A stretch of DNA of 5,443 bases from Chitinophagaceae bacterium (lineage in GTDB: Bacteria; Bacteroidota; Bacteroidia; Chitinophagales; Chitinophagaceae): assembly GCA_003455235.1 (NCBI GenBank), contig DMRT01000313.1, positions 1 through 5,443 of the forward strand. Reading direction: 5' to 3'. The translations under genes and the position numbers were made by a program. How positions within the stretch are numbered: position 1 is the first letter of the stretch; the number at the start of each line of letters is the position of its first letter. Below the pieces are notes generated by a model, which ran no database searches, was not told the DNA's origin, and was given only the letters and a program-made list of their open reading frames with translations. Below are positions 1 through 5,443 of this stretch, in pieces.

Positions 1-235
1 CACCCATCAATACCACACCCACATTATCTTCTTCCAGGTTCAGGGCGATCGCTTTTACCCCATTATCAAATTCCACCAGTTCACCGGAACGAACACTGTT
101 CAGTCCGTAAACACGGGCAATACCGTCACCCACCTGTAATACAGTACCCACTTCTTCCAAACTGGCGCCGGCGTTAAAATTGCTGAGCTGCTGGCGAAGG
201 ATCGCTGAAATCTCGTCTGGCTTAATTTCTACCAT
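1..235 (-). CDS. atpA: F1Fo ATP synthase subunit alpha, N-terminal fragment (cut by window edge)
   Basis: This is the start of the alpha subunit of the F1 catalytic head of ATP synthase, which sits on the cytoplasmic face of the inner membrane and alternates with the beta subunit. The reverse complement from the ATG at 233-235 reads [20 protein letters not shown], then the conserved beta-barrel segment [19 protein letters not shown] (residues 27-45) and [20 protein letters not shown]. That order is diagnostic of AtpA: the N-terminal helix that contacts the delta subunit, followed by the [10 protein letters not shown] strand region. Only 78 codons are present, and the nucleotide-binding Walker A region lies beyond the left edge. 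The start has no Shine-Dalgarno sequence but an A/T-rich leader, as is usual in Bacteroidota. A strong promoter lies about 50 bases upstream. The gene directly upstream is not atpH, as would be usual, but an unrelated secreted-protein gene ending in a terminator. Confidence 0.97.
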   Translation of the reverse strand, partial: MVEIKPDEISAILRQQLSNFNAGASLEEVGTVLQVGDGIARVYGLNSVRSGELVEFDNGVKAIALNLEEDNVGVVLMG

Positions 236-282
236 AATTAGTTAATTGAAATGTTTATTAAAAGGCCTTTTTTAATCGGCTG

Positions 283-314
283 CAAAGGTAGGGGAACAGG
301 GGCGGAATGGCAAA
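283..314 (-). promoter_or_regulatory. Bacteroidota-type promoter for atpA
   Basis: Read on the minus strand, positions 290-283 are TACCTTTG, a perfect match to the Bacteroidota -7 consensus TAnnTTTG, followed by C. Positions 314-311 are TTTG, matching the -33 element. The spacer between them (291-310) is 20 bases, within the range expected for the primary sigma factor (sigma-ABfr) of this phylum. Transcription would start a few bases after the -7 box, giving an atpA leader of roughly 40 bases. This is the only full-consensus promoter I found in an intergenic part of the window. Confidence 0.75.
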
Positions 315-383
315 AAAAGGGCAGGCAAATTGAAAAAATAGAATGGAGATAACCCGGTCCATAAAATACGGTATCTGCATATG

Positions 384-410
384 AAAAAAGAGGAGTTTCC
401 TCCTCTTTTC
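384..410 (-). terminator. Intrinsic terminator after the T9SS propeller gene
   Basis: A perfect 10-bp inverted repeat, AAAAGAGGAG (386-395) and CTCCTCTTTT (400-409), encloses a 4-base loop (396-399). Read on the minus strand the hairpin runs straight into a run of six T (complement of 384-389), the form of a rho-independent terminator. It begins about 40 bases after the stop codon at 448-450 and about 95 bases before the atpA promoter, so it should separate the two transcription units. In the plus direction the T tract is shorter and there is no gene to terminate. Confidence 0.8.
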
Positions 411-447
411 CATTACTTTTCAGGGGCCTTCGCTATGGCCATTCAAA

Positions 448-3400
448 CTACCTTGCAAATTTTGTGACCGATTCGTCGCTGCTGTTCGTACTCCGGATCT
501 TAATGAAATAAACGCCCCTGGTATAACCTGAAATATCGAAGGTCATATCCTCGTATTTATAAGTGCCGGATTTGAGCACCCTTCCCTGGGCATCATATAT
601 AGAGACGATCACATTCTGGATTCCTTGTTTGCTTCCGGCCCGGACAAAAACGCTTTTGTCACTGGCAGAAACAAAGTAAATGAATTTGCCAAGCTGGCTC
701 CGCCGGATCGGCAACTGATCAGAGTACTTGAATTTACCATCGAGGTCAACTTGCTTCAACCGGTATACGGCCACCTGCTTCGACAGGTTCAGGTTCTGGT
801 CAGTGAAGCTGTATTCTGCCGTGATGTTGCCCGAGGCAGGCACAAACCCGATATTACTGAAGTTAGCTTCTCCTTCATATTTACGCTCCACTTCAAAGCC
901 ACGGTTGTTAACTGAATTCGTGACCTTCCAGCCCAATCGGTTATTATTATCCTGCGGGTATCCTTTGAACCATACATAGTTGATTGGAACAATACTCAAC
1001 TGTGCCGTGAACAATCCACGTCCGTGCGTTGCGGCGGCAACCATCCTGTCGGATCCCCTTATTTTGAGCATGTCCACACGCACATTCCCCATATTGGTAT
1101 TATTCTGAGCCCAGGGTGTGGTCGTTCCTGAAACAGTACTGGTTCCCCATACACCTAATTCGGTTGCCAATAAAACACCTCCGACTGCAGCCGTAAGCTG
1201 ACCCCATCCTGACTGGATGAATACACCCCAGCGCACTGGAACGTCGGGCAGGTTCACACCATTGTTATCCAGGGATGTCCAGTTGGCACCCAGGTCGGTT
1301 GATTCGTATACACTGGCGATACCATAATTGGAAAGCGTGATTAGGATATGGGAAGCGTTACCCCGCTCAACATCAATACTGGAAATGTATTGTCCGGTAG
1401 TAATGGCTGCGGGCAATGTAACCTGGTTGAAAGTAGGAGTACCATTGGCACTGGAAGCATAGAACAGTTGCGGCGCTACGGATGCAGCTGCGCCATTTGC
1501 GGTAGACATACCAAACCATACCCGGTTCGCTGTATTCGGATCTACTTTTACGGCAGATACAGAATGGTTGGTGGTAGATGCGGTAACGGTGAAACTGCTT
1601 GAGCTCAGCGTAAGAGCGCTGAAGTTAAGGGTAACCCTCCTGAAGGCCCTTGTTGCACCACCGCAATAATAGAACGCTCCTGTTGACAGGCCCGGGCTTG
1701 TGCTCGATGCGGTATCATAATCACCTGGGTTAATGAACCGGTCAGTGGTGAAGCCTCCATTATATGTAAAGCTGGTACCTCCATTATTCGACATGTTCAG
1801 GTTGGTGCCTGTGTAGTTCGTAAGCTGCTGAAGAGGATTCTTCTGATCTATTTCGCAGAAGCCTCCATCACCACCGGTTGGTGTTGTTACAGTGTTTACA
1901 CCTGCTGCAGTGAATTTATGCGTTCCATTGTCCTGTGCGCCGGCCAGCATATAGTTGGAACCGGATGAAGGATGCATGGCACAACTGTAATACTGCGTGA
2001 CATTGTAATTGTTATTCTTATCAACAAATGAGGTACCCCCGTTTGATGTATAGAATATTCCGCCGTCGCAAACGATCACAAACTCCGTGGAAGATCCGGG
2101 CAGGTAAACAAGACTGTGAATATCGGCATGCACATATGGCAAGGCCGCACAACCCGAAGCCCATTGGGTGATCTGTGCCCAGCTGGCACCAGCATTAGTG
2201 GTACCCATCACATCCACTCCTCCAACAAACACCGTATTATCATCGTTCGGCTTGATAGCCATTGTAAGGTCATACCATGCCTGGCCCCTGGAGAAATCTG
2301 TTGAAGTGGCTGAACCCTGGTCGCACCAGTTGGTGCCATTATTAATAGTTGTCCAGGAAGTGGCCGGCGTTGCTGCACCATCATCGGTACGCCTGATGCC
2401 ACCAACGGCGCTGCTTGCTCCTTGCAGTAAGGCATATATCCTGTTATTATTTGAGGGGGAACAGGCCAGTTCAATTCGCTGCCAGGTTCCGGTAGGTGTT
2501 TTGTCCACCCAGGTTCCTGCATTACCCACAGTGGCTCCTGCATTGGACTTCCATATCTTTCCAAGTCCTGAACTTTCTGTTACAGACGAAACCCAAAGGT
2601 CTCCGCTGAAGGATCGTTCAATATCGAATATCTTAAAATCCGTTGCACAGGTGCAATTACCACAACCAGAATAGGTTCCGAGCACGGTAGTCCAGGAAGT
2701 TCCACCATTCGAAGACCGCAGCAATCCGCCGTTATTACAGAATACTGCGCTTCGGCAGGCAACATATACATCATGCGCTGCATTATTATAAACAAGTATT
2801 TTTTGAACGTAAGAAAAGTCATTGACATTTGCACCCCCTGTTGTGGTGGAAGCCAGCAGTGACCAGGTGAGACCGGCATCTGTGCTTTTGTAAACACCCA
2901 GCCCCCTGATTGCGTCAATATTACCGAATCCTTCGCCGGTTCCTGCATACATGGTGTTCAGGGTTTGAGGGTCCTGTGCAATACTGGTAATGGCCAGGTT
3001 CTGGCTGATGGAAGTGATCCTTGTCCAGGTAACCGGCGACCCGGTTTTGAAATTGGTAGTGCGCCATATACCCCCGCCGACGCCACCTGCCAATGCTGTG
3101 TTCCCTGTAGCGTCGTTCTGGTCGAATATGAAACCCCTTGTCCGTCCGCCGATATTATTGGGTCCCCGTTCTGACCATGTCACGGCAGAAATAATAGAAC
3201 CGTTACTAGAATTCAGTCCTGCCATGATCTCAGAAGCACGTACTTCTCCTTTTGGCAATTTTTCGGTGGGCACATAGCCTAACTGGGGATCTACTGTCAT
3301 CAGGAATTCCTGCCGGGCTCTTGCCAGTAATTCTTCCTGTTCATCTTCCTCTCCATCTTGTTTCACCAGCGGCTTTTCATTTCCTCCGGCCAGGGATTCT

Positions 3401-3480
3401 GCTCTAAAGAGTTTGGGTGCAAAAAAAACAGCAACAGCCGTAAGACTGATGATAAATAGGGGGAGTAAAAATCGTTTCAT
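448..3480 (-). CDS. Secreted Asp-box beta-propeller protein with T9SS type A sorting domain
   Basis: A 1010-residue protein predicted to be exported and then secreted or surface-anchored by the type IX system. Residues 1-29 are a signal peptide or anchor (KR, then a hydrophobic run LLPLFIISLTAVAVFFA). Residues 30-95 are a charged propeptide-like stretch with EEDEQEE and MTVDPQLGYVP. A propeller region follows from WSERGPNNIGGRTRG (102-116) to AAATHGRGLF (815-824), containing Asp-box motifs STDAGLTW (199-206), SSNGGTSW (256-263), TTNAGASW (427-434), TSNGGTSF (478-485), SNNGGTSF (564-571) and STDLGANW (727-734), plus VHADIH (450-455). Residues 835-925 resemble the beta-sandwich often placed before sorting domains (GFEVER, VYRLKQVDLDGKFKYSD). 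Residues 936-1010 are the sorting domain, with the hallmark SGYTRGVYFIKI near the end. These features match the sortilin/BNR-like secreted proteins common in Bacteroidota. No catalytic site is recognisable; adhesion or glycan or protein binding are possible roles. It appears to be monocistronic. Confidence 0.9.
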   Translation of the reverse strand: MKRFLLPLFIISLTAVAVFFAPKLFRAESLAGGNEKPLVKQDGEEDEQEELLARARQEFLMTVDPQLGYVPTEKLPKGEVRASEIMAGLNSSNGSIISAVTWSERGPNNIGGRTRGFIFDQNDATGNTALAGGVGGGIWRTTNFKTGSPVTWTRITSISQNLAITSIAQDPQTLNTMYAGTGEGFGNIDAIRGLGVYKSTDAGLTWSLLASTTTGGANVNDFSYVQKILVYNNAAHDVYVACRSAVFCNNGGLLRSSNGGTSWTTVLGTYSGCGNCTCATDFKIFDIERSFSGDLWVSSVTESSGLGKIWKSNAGATVGNAGTWVDKTPTGTWQRIELACSPSNNNRIYALLQGASSAVGGIRRTDDGAATPATSWTTINNGTNWCDQGSATSTDFSRGQAWYDLTMAIKPNDDNTVFVGGVDVMGTTNAGASWAQITQWASGCAALPYVHADIHSLVYLPGSSTEFVIVCDGGIFYTSNGGTSFVDKNNNYNVTQYYSCAMHPSSGSNYMLAGAQDNGTHKFTAAGVNTVTTPTGGDGGFCEIDQKNPLQQLTNYTGTNLNMSNNGGTSFTYNGGFTTDRFINPGDYDTASSTSPGLSTGAFYYCGGATRAFRRVTLNFSALTLSSSSFTVTASTTNHSVSAVKVDPNTANRVWFGMSTANGAAASVAPQLFYASSANGTPTFNQVTLPAAITTGQYISSIDVERGNASHILITLSNYGIASVYESTDLGANWTSLDNNGVNLPDVPVRWGVFIQSGWGQLTAAVGGVLLATELGVWGTSTVSGTTTPWAQNNTNMGNVRVDMLKIRGSDRMVAAATHGRGLFTAQLSIVPINYVWFKGYPQDNNNRLGWKVTNSVNNRGFEVERKYEGEANFSNIGFVPASGNITAEYSFTDQNLNLSKQVAVYRLKQVDLDGKFKYSDQLPIRRSQLGKFIYFVSASDKSVFVRAGSKQGIQNVIVSIYDAQGRVLKSGTYKYEDMTFDISGYTRGVYFIKIRSTNSSDESVTKFAR

Positions 3481-3601
3481 AGTTATCCAGTTTAAAGTAT
3501 AATTTGCGTATAGTAAAAATATGTAAATTCTTCACCCCGGCAAACTAAGGATTTCCACGTATGTCAATATTGATCATTCTCCAATATGCTTGCAAGGACT
3601 T
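3481..3601. promoter_or_regulatory. Divergent intergenic region with weak promoter candidates
   Basis: These 121 A/T-rich bases separate two divergent genes and should hold both promoters. For the minus-strand T9SS gene, the reverse complement of 3541-3548 is TTAGTTTG, one mismatch from TAnnTTTG and about 60 bases before the ATG. The nearest upstream TTG is only 16 bases away, shorter than the usual 19-21. For the plus gene, TATAATTTG at 3498-3506 is similar to the -7 box but with imperfect internal spacing. AAGGA at 3594-3598 precedes the plus-strand ATG by only 3 bases, so it is a close and perhaps weak ribosome binding site. The promoter calls are inference; the divergent geometry is seen directly. 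Confidence 0.35.
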
Positions 3602-4114
3602 ATGAAAACACAGTTTCTTTTTTTTGCGGTTATATTTATATCTGTTCCTGCATTTTCACAGGTTATCCGCCTATATGGGTATGAACAAGCGGTTTCAGGT
3701 GGCGCTGAAAAAGAGCAGGGTTTTATTTCAGGTAAAGAGGAAAAACCGGTTACAGGAAACAACCGTTATTTTCTTTTTGCAGAGGTTAAAAAGGGAGAAC
3801 CGGTCATTATGAAAAATGTGTGGATCAAAAGAAATTCATTTTCTTTTAAAACCGATACCTTAAAAAAACTTCCGTATGTTCTGCAGAATTCAAACGGCGG
3901 AGAATTGAGTTTTCGGGATACCCTGGTGAAATCGGCCGGCGGGAACGTGATTCAACTGTCAGCTCTTTCCAGGATTGATAACATACAAATGCCAGCCGGC
4001 TTAAAAAATAAAGTGATCCGCAATGAACTGGTGATCGTCTTCCTGTACAGAAAAAAAACACTGACTGCTGTTTTGAAAAAAATAAAGCGGGTCACCCCGC
4101 TTTTCACTCAATGA
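3602..4114 (+). CDS. Small secreted protein of unknown function
   Basis: A 170-residue protein that I cannot assign to a named family. Residues 1-19 form a clear signal peptide (MKTQFLFFAVIFISVPAFS), with likely cleavage before Q20, so it should reach the periplasm or beyond. It lacks a lipoprotein-box cysteine and in fact contains no cysteine at all, and there is no T9SS sorting domain. The mature part starts VIRLYGYEQAVSGG and continues with predicted beta-strand stretches (RYFLFAEVKKGEP at 55-67, KNVWIKRNSFSFKTD at 71-85) and a basic C-terminus (YRKKTLTAVLKKIKRV at 149-164). I have a vague recollection of small Bacteroidota proteins with a similar LYGY start and a VWI segment, but cannot name them. 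The ATG at 3602 is preferred over the in-frame TTG at 3590, because it puts the signal peptide at the exact N-terminus and has AAGGA upstream. It ends 9 bases from the convergent Spy-like gene, and its last codons contain that operon's terminator. Confidence 0.8.
   Translation: MKTQFLFFAVIFISVPAFSQVIRLYGYEQAVSGGAEKEQGFISGKEEKPVTGNNRYFLFAEVKKGEPVIMKNVWIKRNSFSFKTDTLKKLPYVLQNSNGGELSFRDTLVKSAGGNVIQLSALSRIDNIQMPAGLKNKVIRNELVIVFLYRKKTLTAVLKKIKRVTPLFTQ
4076..4103 (-). terminator. Intrinsic terminator of the sigma/Spy operon, inside the convergent gene
   Basis: AAAGCGGG (4084-4091) and CCCGCTTT (4096-4103) form a perfect 8-bp stem around a 4-base loop. Read on the minus strand the G/C-rich hairpin is followed by TTTATTTTTTT (complement of 4076-4086, overlapping the stem base), a strong U tract. 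It lies about 20 bases after the TAA of the Spy-like gene at 4124-4126. On the plus strand the same stem is followed only by TTTTC and still lies before the stop codon of the plus gene, so it is best read as a terminator for the minus-strand operon, possibly with weak activity in the other direction. Confidence 0.75.
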
Positions 4115-4123
4115 TTTTCTCTG

Positions 4124-4531
4124 TTACTGCCCTCTTCTTAACCGTGGTCGCACCTGGTTCTGTTGCCGTTGATTCCGTATTTCAATCAATTTCCGTTTAA
4201 ACTCTCCATCCATCCGGAAGAAGCGGTCGCAGCGGCTGGCGCCGAGTATACGGCTGAAGTTATCCTGGTACTTCTTCTTCACATCCAGGTAAGCCTGCTG
4301 CTTTTGAAGCTCAGGCAGGTCCTTATTAACCGACTTGATGTCGTTTTCAAACTGGGTGTGCACCGGCCAGAATTTCTGAGCTTCGTCGGGTGTAAGGTCC
4401 AACTGCTTGGTTACATAAGCAACATACAATGCCTTAATATCCTGAACCTTTTTCCCCTCATCCCCTTCCTGCGCTTTTGCAAAAGAAAGGCCGCCCAAAA
4501 ACAATGTCAGTATAAGTAGATATTTTTTCAT
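4124..4531 (-). CDS. Spy/CpxP-like small periplasmic protein
   Basis: A 135-residue exported protein. Residues 1-20 are a signal peptide (MKKYLLILTLFLGGLSFAKA) with an AKA cleavage site before Q21. The mature part is mostly helical and charged. It has LDLTPDEAQKFWPVHTQFEN (44-63), the LTxxEAxxFWP motif seen in Bacteroidota Spy/CpxP-like proteins encoded beside ECF sigma factors, then KKYQDNFSRILG (86-97), FRMDGEFKRKLIEIRNQR (105-122) and a basic tail ending RPRLRRGQ. Members are thought to act as periplasmic chaperones or stress sensors; the link to this sigma factor is inferred from position. It follows the membrane-protein gene by 9 bases without a Shine-Dalgarno sequence, so translation is probably coupled or leader-independent. 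A single cysteine (C101) remains in the mature protein. A terminator follows, making it the last gene of the operon. Confidence 0.8.
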   Translation of the reverse strand: MKKYLLILTLFLGGLSFAKAQEGDEGKKVQDIKALYVAYVTKQLDLTPDEAQKFWPVHTQFENDIKSVNKDLPELQKQQAYLDVKKKYQDNFSRILGASRCDRFFRMDGEFKRKLIEIRNQRQQNQVRPRLRRGQ

Positions 4532-4540
4532 GATCGTGTT

Positions 4541-5284
4541 TTAATTTTTTGCATCTCCTAAATTAATGCTGTTTAAATATTTGTCCAGCGCCTGTTCATC
4601 AAGCAGGTACTCTTCTTCAGATGGTAATTCGTTGGCATCAACACTGTTGGCAACCAGCGCCGTCTTTACATCACTTCCGCTGGCTTCCAGGTATTTCATG
4701 ATGGCATCGTCGGAAAGTTTTGAAAGCTCCTGGTCCACGTCCTTTACCTTCATACCATCAATAACGTACTGCGGCAACTCAAGGTCGGTCTTTTTGTTCC
4801 CGGTGAATTTAAAAACACCCAATGCCATTACTCCGGTGAAGGCTGCGGCTACGGCATATTTAAAGATGGTGGCAGTACGCCGACGCATGGTAACCACTTT
4901 TGCCTGTTGAGGTTTCACCTTATTCAGCACCTCATTGCCCAACCCTTCAAAATATCCCTGGGGAACCTCAAATACATTTTCGTTCTGGATGCTGTACAAC
5001 ATGGGAGACAAGGTTCTCAGTTCATCCATGGCCGTTTCACTCTTAATCCGGCTCAGAATAGAATCTGCAAGGTTCTCGAAATACCCCTGCGGAACATCTT
5101 CAGCGTTCGTCATTGAAGTGATGTTCAGTGGAGCACCTCCCTCATGTCCGATCCCCGCCAGAATGTCTTCGCTCAATCTTGTAAAATATCCCTCAGGCAC
5201 CCTAAAAACATTCTGTTTCCCAATGGCGGCAACAACAGGACTTAATTCCTTTAATTCATTCCATATGTCGTTTGTGCTTTCCAT
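4541..5284 (-). CDS. Single-pass membrane protein with VPxGYF repeats, probable anti-sigma-type regulator
   Basis: A 247-residue protein lying between an ECF sigma factor and a Spy-like gene, the position of an anti-sigma or sigma-modulating protein. The N-terminal cytoplasmic part (about 1-139) carries three related segments: NVFRVPEGYFTRLSEDIL (25-42), EDVPQGYFENLADSIL (62-77) and NVFEVPQGYFEGLGNEVL (103-120). A basic cluster MRRR (133-136) precedes a transmembrane helix FKYAVAAAFTGVMALGVFKF (141-160), which predicts an N-in topology. The periplasmic part (161-247) is acidic, ending EEEYLLDEQALDKYLNSINLGD. I see no zinc-binding HxxxCxxC motif, so it is not a classic ZAS-type anti-sigma factor, and no FecR domain. 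The ATG at 5284 is preferred over an in-frame TTG at 5314 because MESTNDIWNELKELSP is a sensible N-terminus and the TTG lies only 4 bases after the sigma stop. The role is inferred from context. Confidence 0.8.
   Translation of the reverse strand: MESTNDIWNELKELSPVVAAIGKQNVFRVPEGYFTRLSEDILAGIGHEGGAPLNITSMTNAEDVPQGYFENLADSILSRIKSETAMDELRTLSPMLYSIQNENVFEVPQGYFEGLGNEVLNKVKPQQAKVVTMRRRTATIFKYAVAAAFTGVMALGVFKFTGNKKTDLELPQYVIDGMKVKDVDQELSKLSDDAIMKYLEASGSDVKTALVANSVDANELPSEEEYLLDEQALDKYLNSINLGDAKN
4916..5257 (-). repeat. Intragenic duplication encoding VPxGYF units
   Basis: Within the membrane-protein gene, residues 10-45 (5150-5257) and 88-123 (4916-5023) align without gaps at an offset of 78 residues, with 16 of 36 positions identical by eye. 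The shared pattern is ELxxLSPxxxxIxxxNVFxVPxGYFxxLxxxxL. A shorter middle copy at residues 62-80 (5045-5101) retains only VPQGYF and the following helix. The copies have diverged at DNA level, so this is an old protein-level duplication and not a recent tandem repeat. Confidence 0.8.
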
Positions 5285-5318
5285 GTACGTTTTATTGACT
5301 GCTTTGATTGCCAAAAGT

Positions 5319-5443
5319 TTAACTATTCAGTATGAAATCCTCAATTTTTTTCACGGCGTGATGATAACTGGCTTTCAGGGCTCCTTCACTGGTCTCCAGG
5401 ATCTTGCTCATTTTCTCGTATGGCATTTCATCATAATACCGCA
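5319..5443 (-). CDS. ECF-type RNA polymerase sigma factor, C-terminal fragment (cut by window edge)
   Basis: The last 40 codons of a sigma-70 family extracytoplasmic-function sigma factor. The reverse complement reads RYYDEMPYEKMSKILETSEG followed by ALKASYHHAVKKIEDFILNS and a TAA at 5319-5321. This is region 4.2, the helix-turn-helix that recognises the -35 element: the first helix around YEKMSKIL, the turn at ETSEG, and the recognition helix ALKASYHHAVKKIEDF. The GALKASYHHAVKKIE wording is typical of Bacteroidota ECF sigma factors. The sequence was too short to appear as a long open frame, but the match is unambiguous. It lies 34 bases upstream of the VPxGYF membrane-protein gene on the same strand and is probably the first identifiable gene of that operon. 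Its region 2 and promoter lie beyond the right edge. Confidence 0.93.
   Translation of the reverse strand, partial: RYYDEMPYEKMSKILETSEGALKASYHHAVKKIEDFILNS

Noticed and set aside
421..447. Possible second hairpin just after the T9SS stop codon (GGCC at 426-429 and 437-440)
   Set aside because: Only a 4-bp stem with an 8-base loop and no T tract; the hairpin at 384-410 explains termination far better.
2168..2674. Plus-strand open frames of 60-170 codons opposite the T9SS gene (for example 625-915, 2168-2674, 2990-3277)
   Set aside because: They lie fully antisense to a well-supported gene, have no recognisable domains, signal peptides or ribosome binding sites, and are expected by chance opposite a long, moderately GC-rich coding sequence.
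448..3480. Sialidase (neuraminidase) activity for the Asp-box protein
   Set aside because: Asp-boxes occur in many non-enzymatic propellers. I see no RIP motif or arginine triad arrangement, so enzyme activity is not supported.
3590..3601. TTG start at 3590 for the plus-strand secreted protein
   Set aside because: It would add MQGL in front of a signal peptide that begins ideally at MKTQ, and it overlaps the ribosome binding site candidate AAGGA.
4163..4519. Plus-strand open frame opposite the Spy-like gene
   Set aside because: It is the antisense shadow of a gene with a clear signal peptide and family motif, and its own translation shows no family features.
5285..5314. Extension of the VPxGYF protein to a TTG start at 5314
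   Set aside because: It adds ten residues (MAIKAVNKTY) that do not look like part of the domain, and the TTG sits only 4 bases after the sigma stop codon. The ATG at 5284 gives a natural N-terminus.
1..5443. CRISPR arrays, tRNA or rRNA genes, insertion sequences and attachment sites
   Set aside because: Looked for on both strands by eye. No direct-repeat array with spacers, cloverleaf-like segment, transposase fragment or terminal inverted repeats was seen.

Overview
The window looks like a chromosomal segment from a member of the Bacteroidota, most likely near Chitinophagaceae (family placement is inference from protein style). The evidence is a large secreted protein with a C-terminal type IX secretion (T9SS) sorting domain, a sigma/membrane-protein/Spy-like cluster typical of the phylum, gene starts mostly without Shine-Dalgarno sequences, and a clear Bacteroidota-type promoter (TAnnTTTG with an upstream TTTG) ahead of atpA.

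Layout from left to right. Positions 1-235 hold the N-terminal 78 codons of atpA (ATP synthase alpha subunit, minus strand), running off the left edge. Positions 236-447 are intergenic and contain the atpA promoter (283-314) and a hairpin terminator (384-410) for the next gene. Positions 448-3480 (minus) encode a 1010-residue secreted protein with Asp-box beta-propeller repeats and a T9SS sorting domain. Positions 3481-3601 are a divergent intergenic region. Positions 3602-4114 (plus) encode a 170-residue secreted protein of unknown function, the only plus-strand gene. It converges on a minus-strand cluster: the C-terminal end of an ECF sigma factor (5319-5443, cut by the right edge), a single-pass membrane protein with repeated VPxGYF motifs and probable anti-sigma or regulatory role (4541-5284), and a small Spy/CpxP-like periplasmic protein (4124-4531). 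An intrinsic terminator for this cluster lies inside the last codons of the convergent plus-strand gene.

The three right-hand genes probably form one operon acting as an envelope-sensing circuit: sigma factor in the cytoplasm, membrane protein across the inner membrane, Spy-like protein in the periplasm. This is inferred from gene order, spacing and domain style. The T9SS protein and atpA appear to be separate transcription units. I see no mobile element, CRISPR array, RNA gene or clear sign of recent transfer. The window is mostly ordinary core and envelope genes; the points most worth a second look are the internal duplication in the putative anti-sigma protein, the terminator embedded in a convergent coding sequence, the atpA gene with its own promoter and no atpH directly upstream, and the unassigned plus-strand secreted protein.
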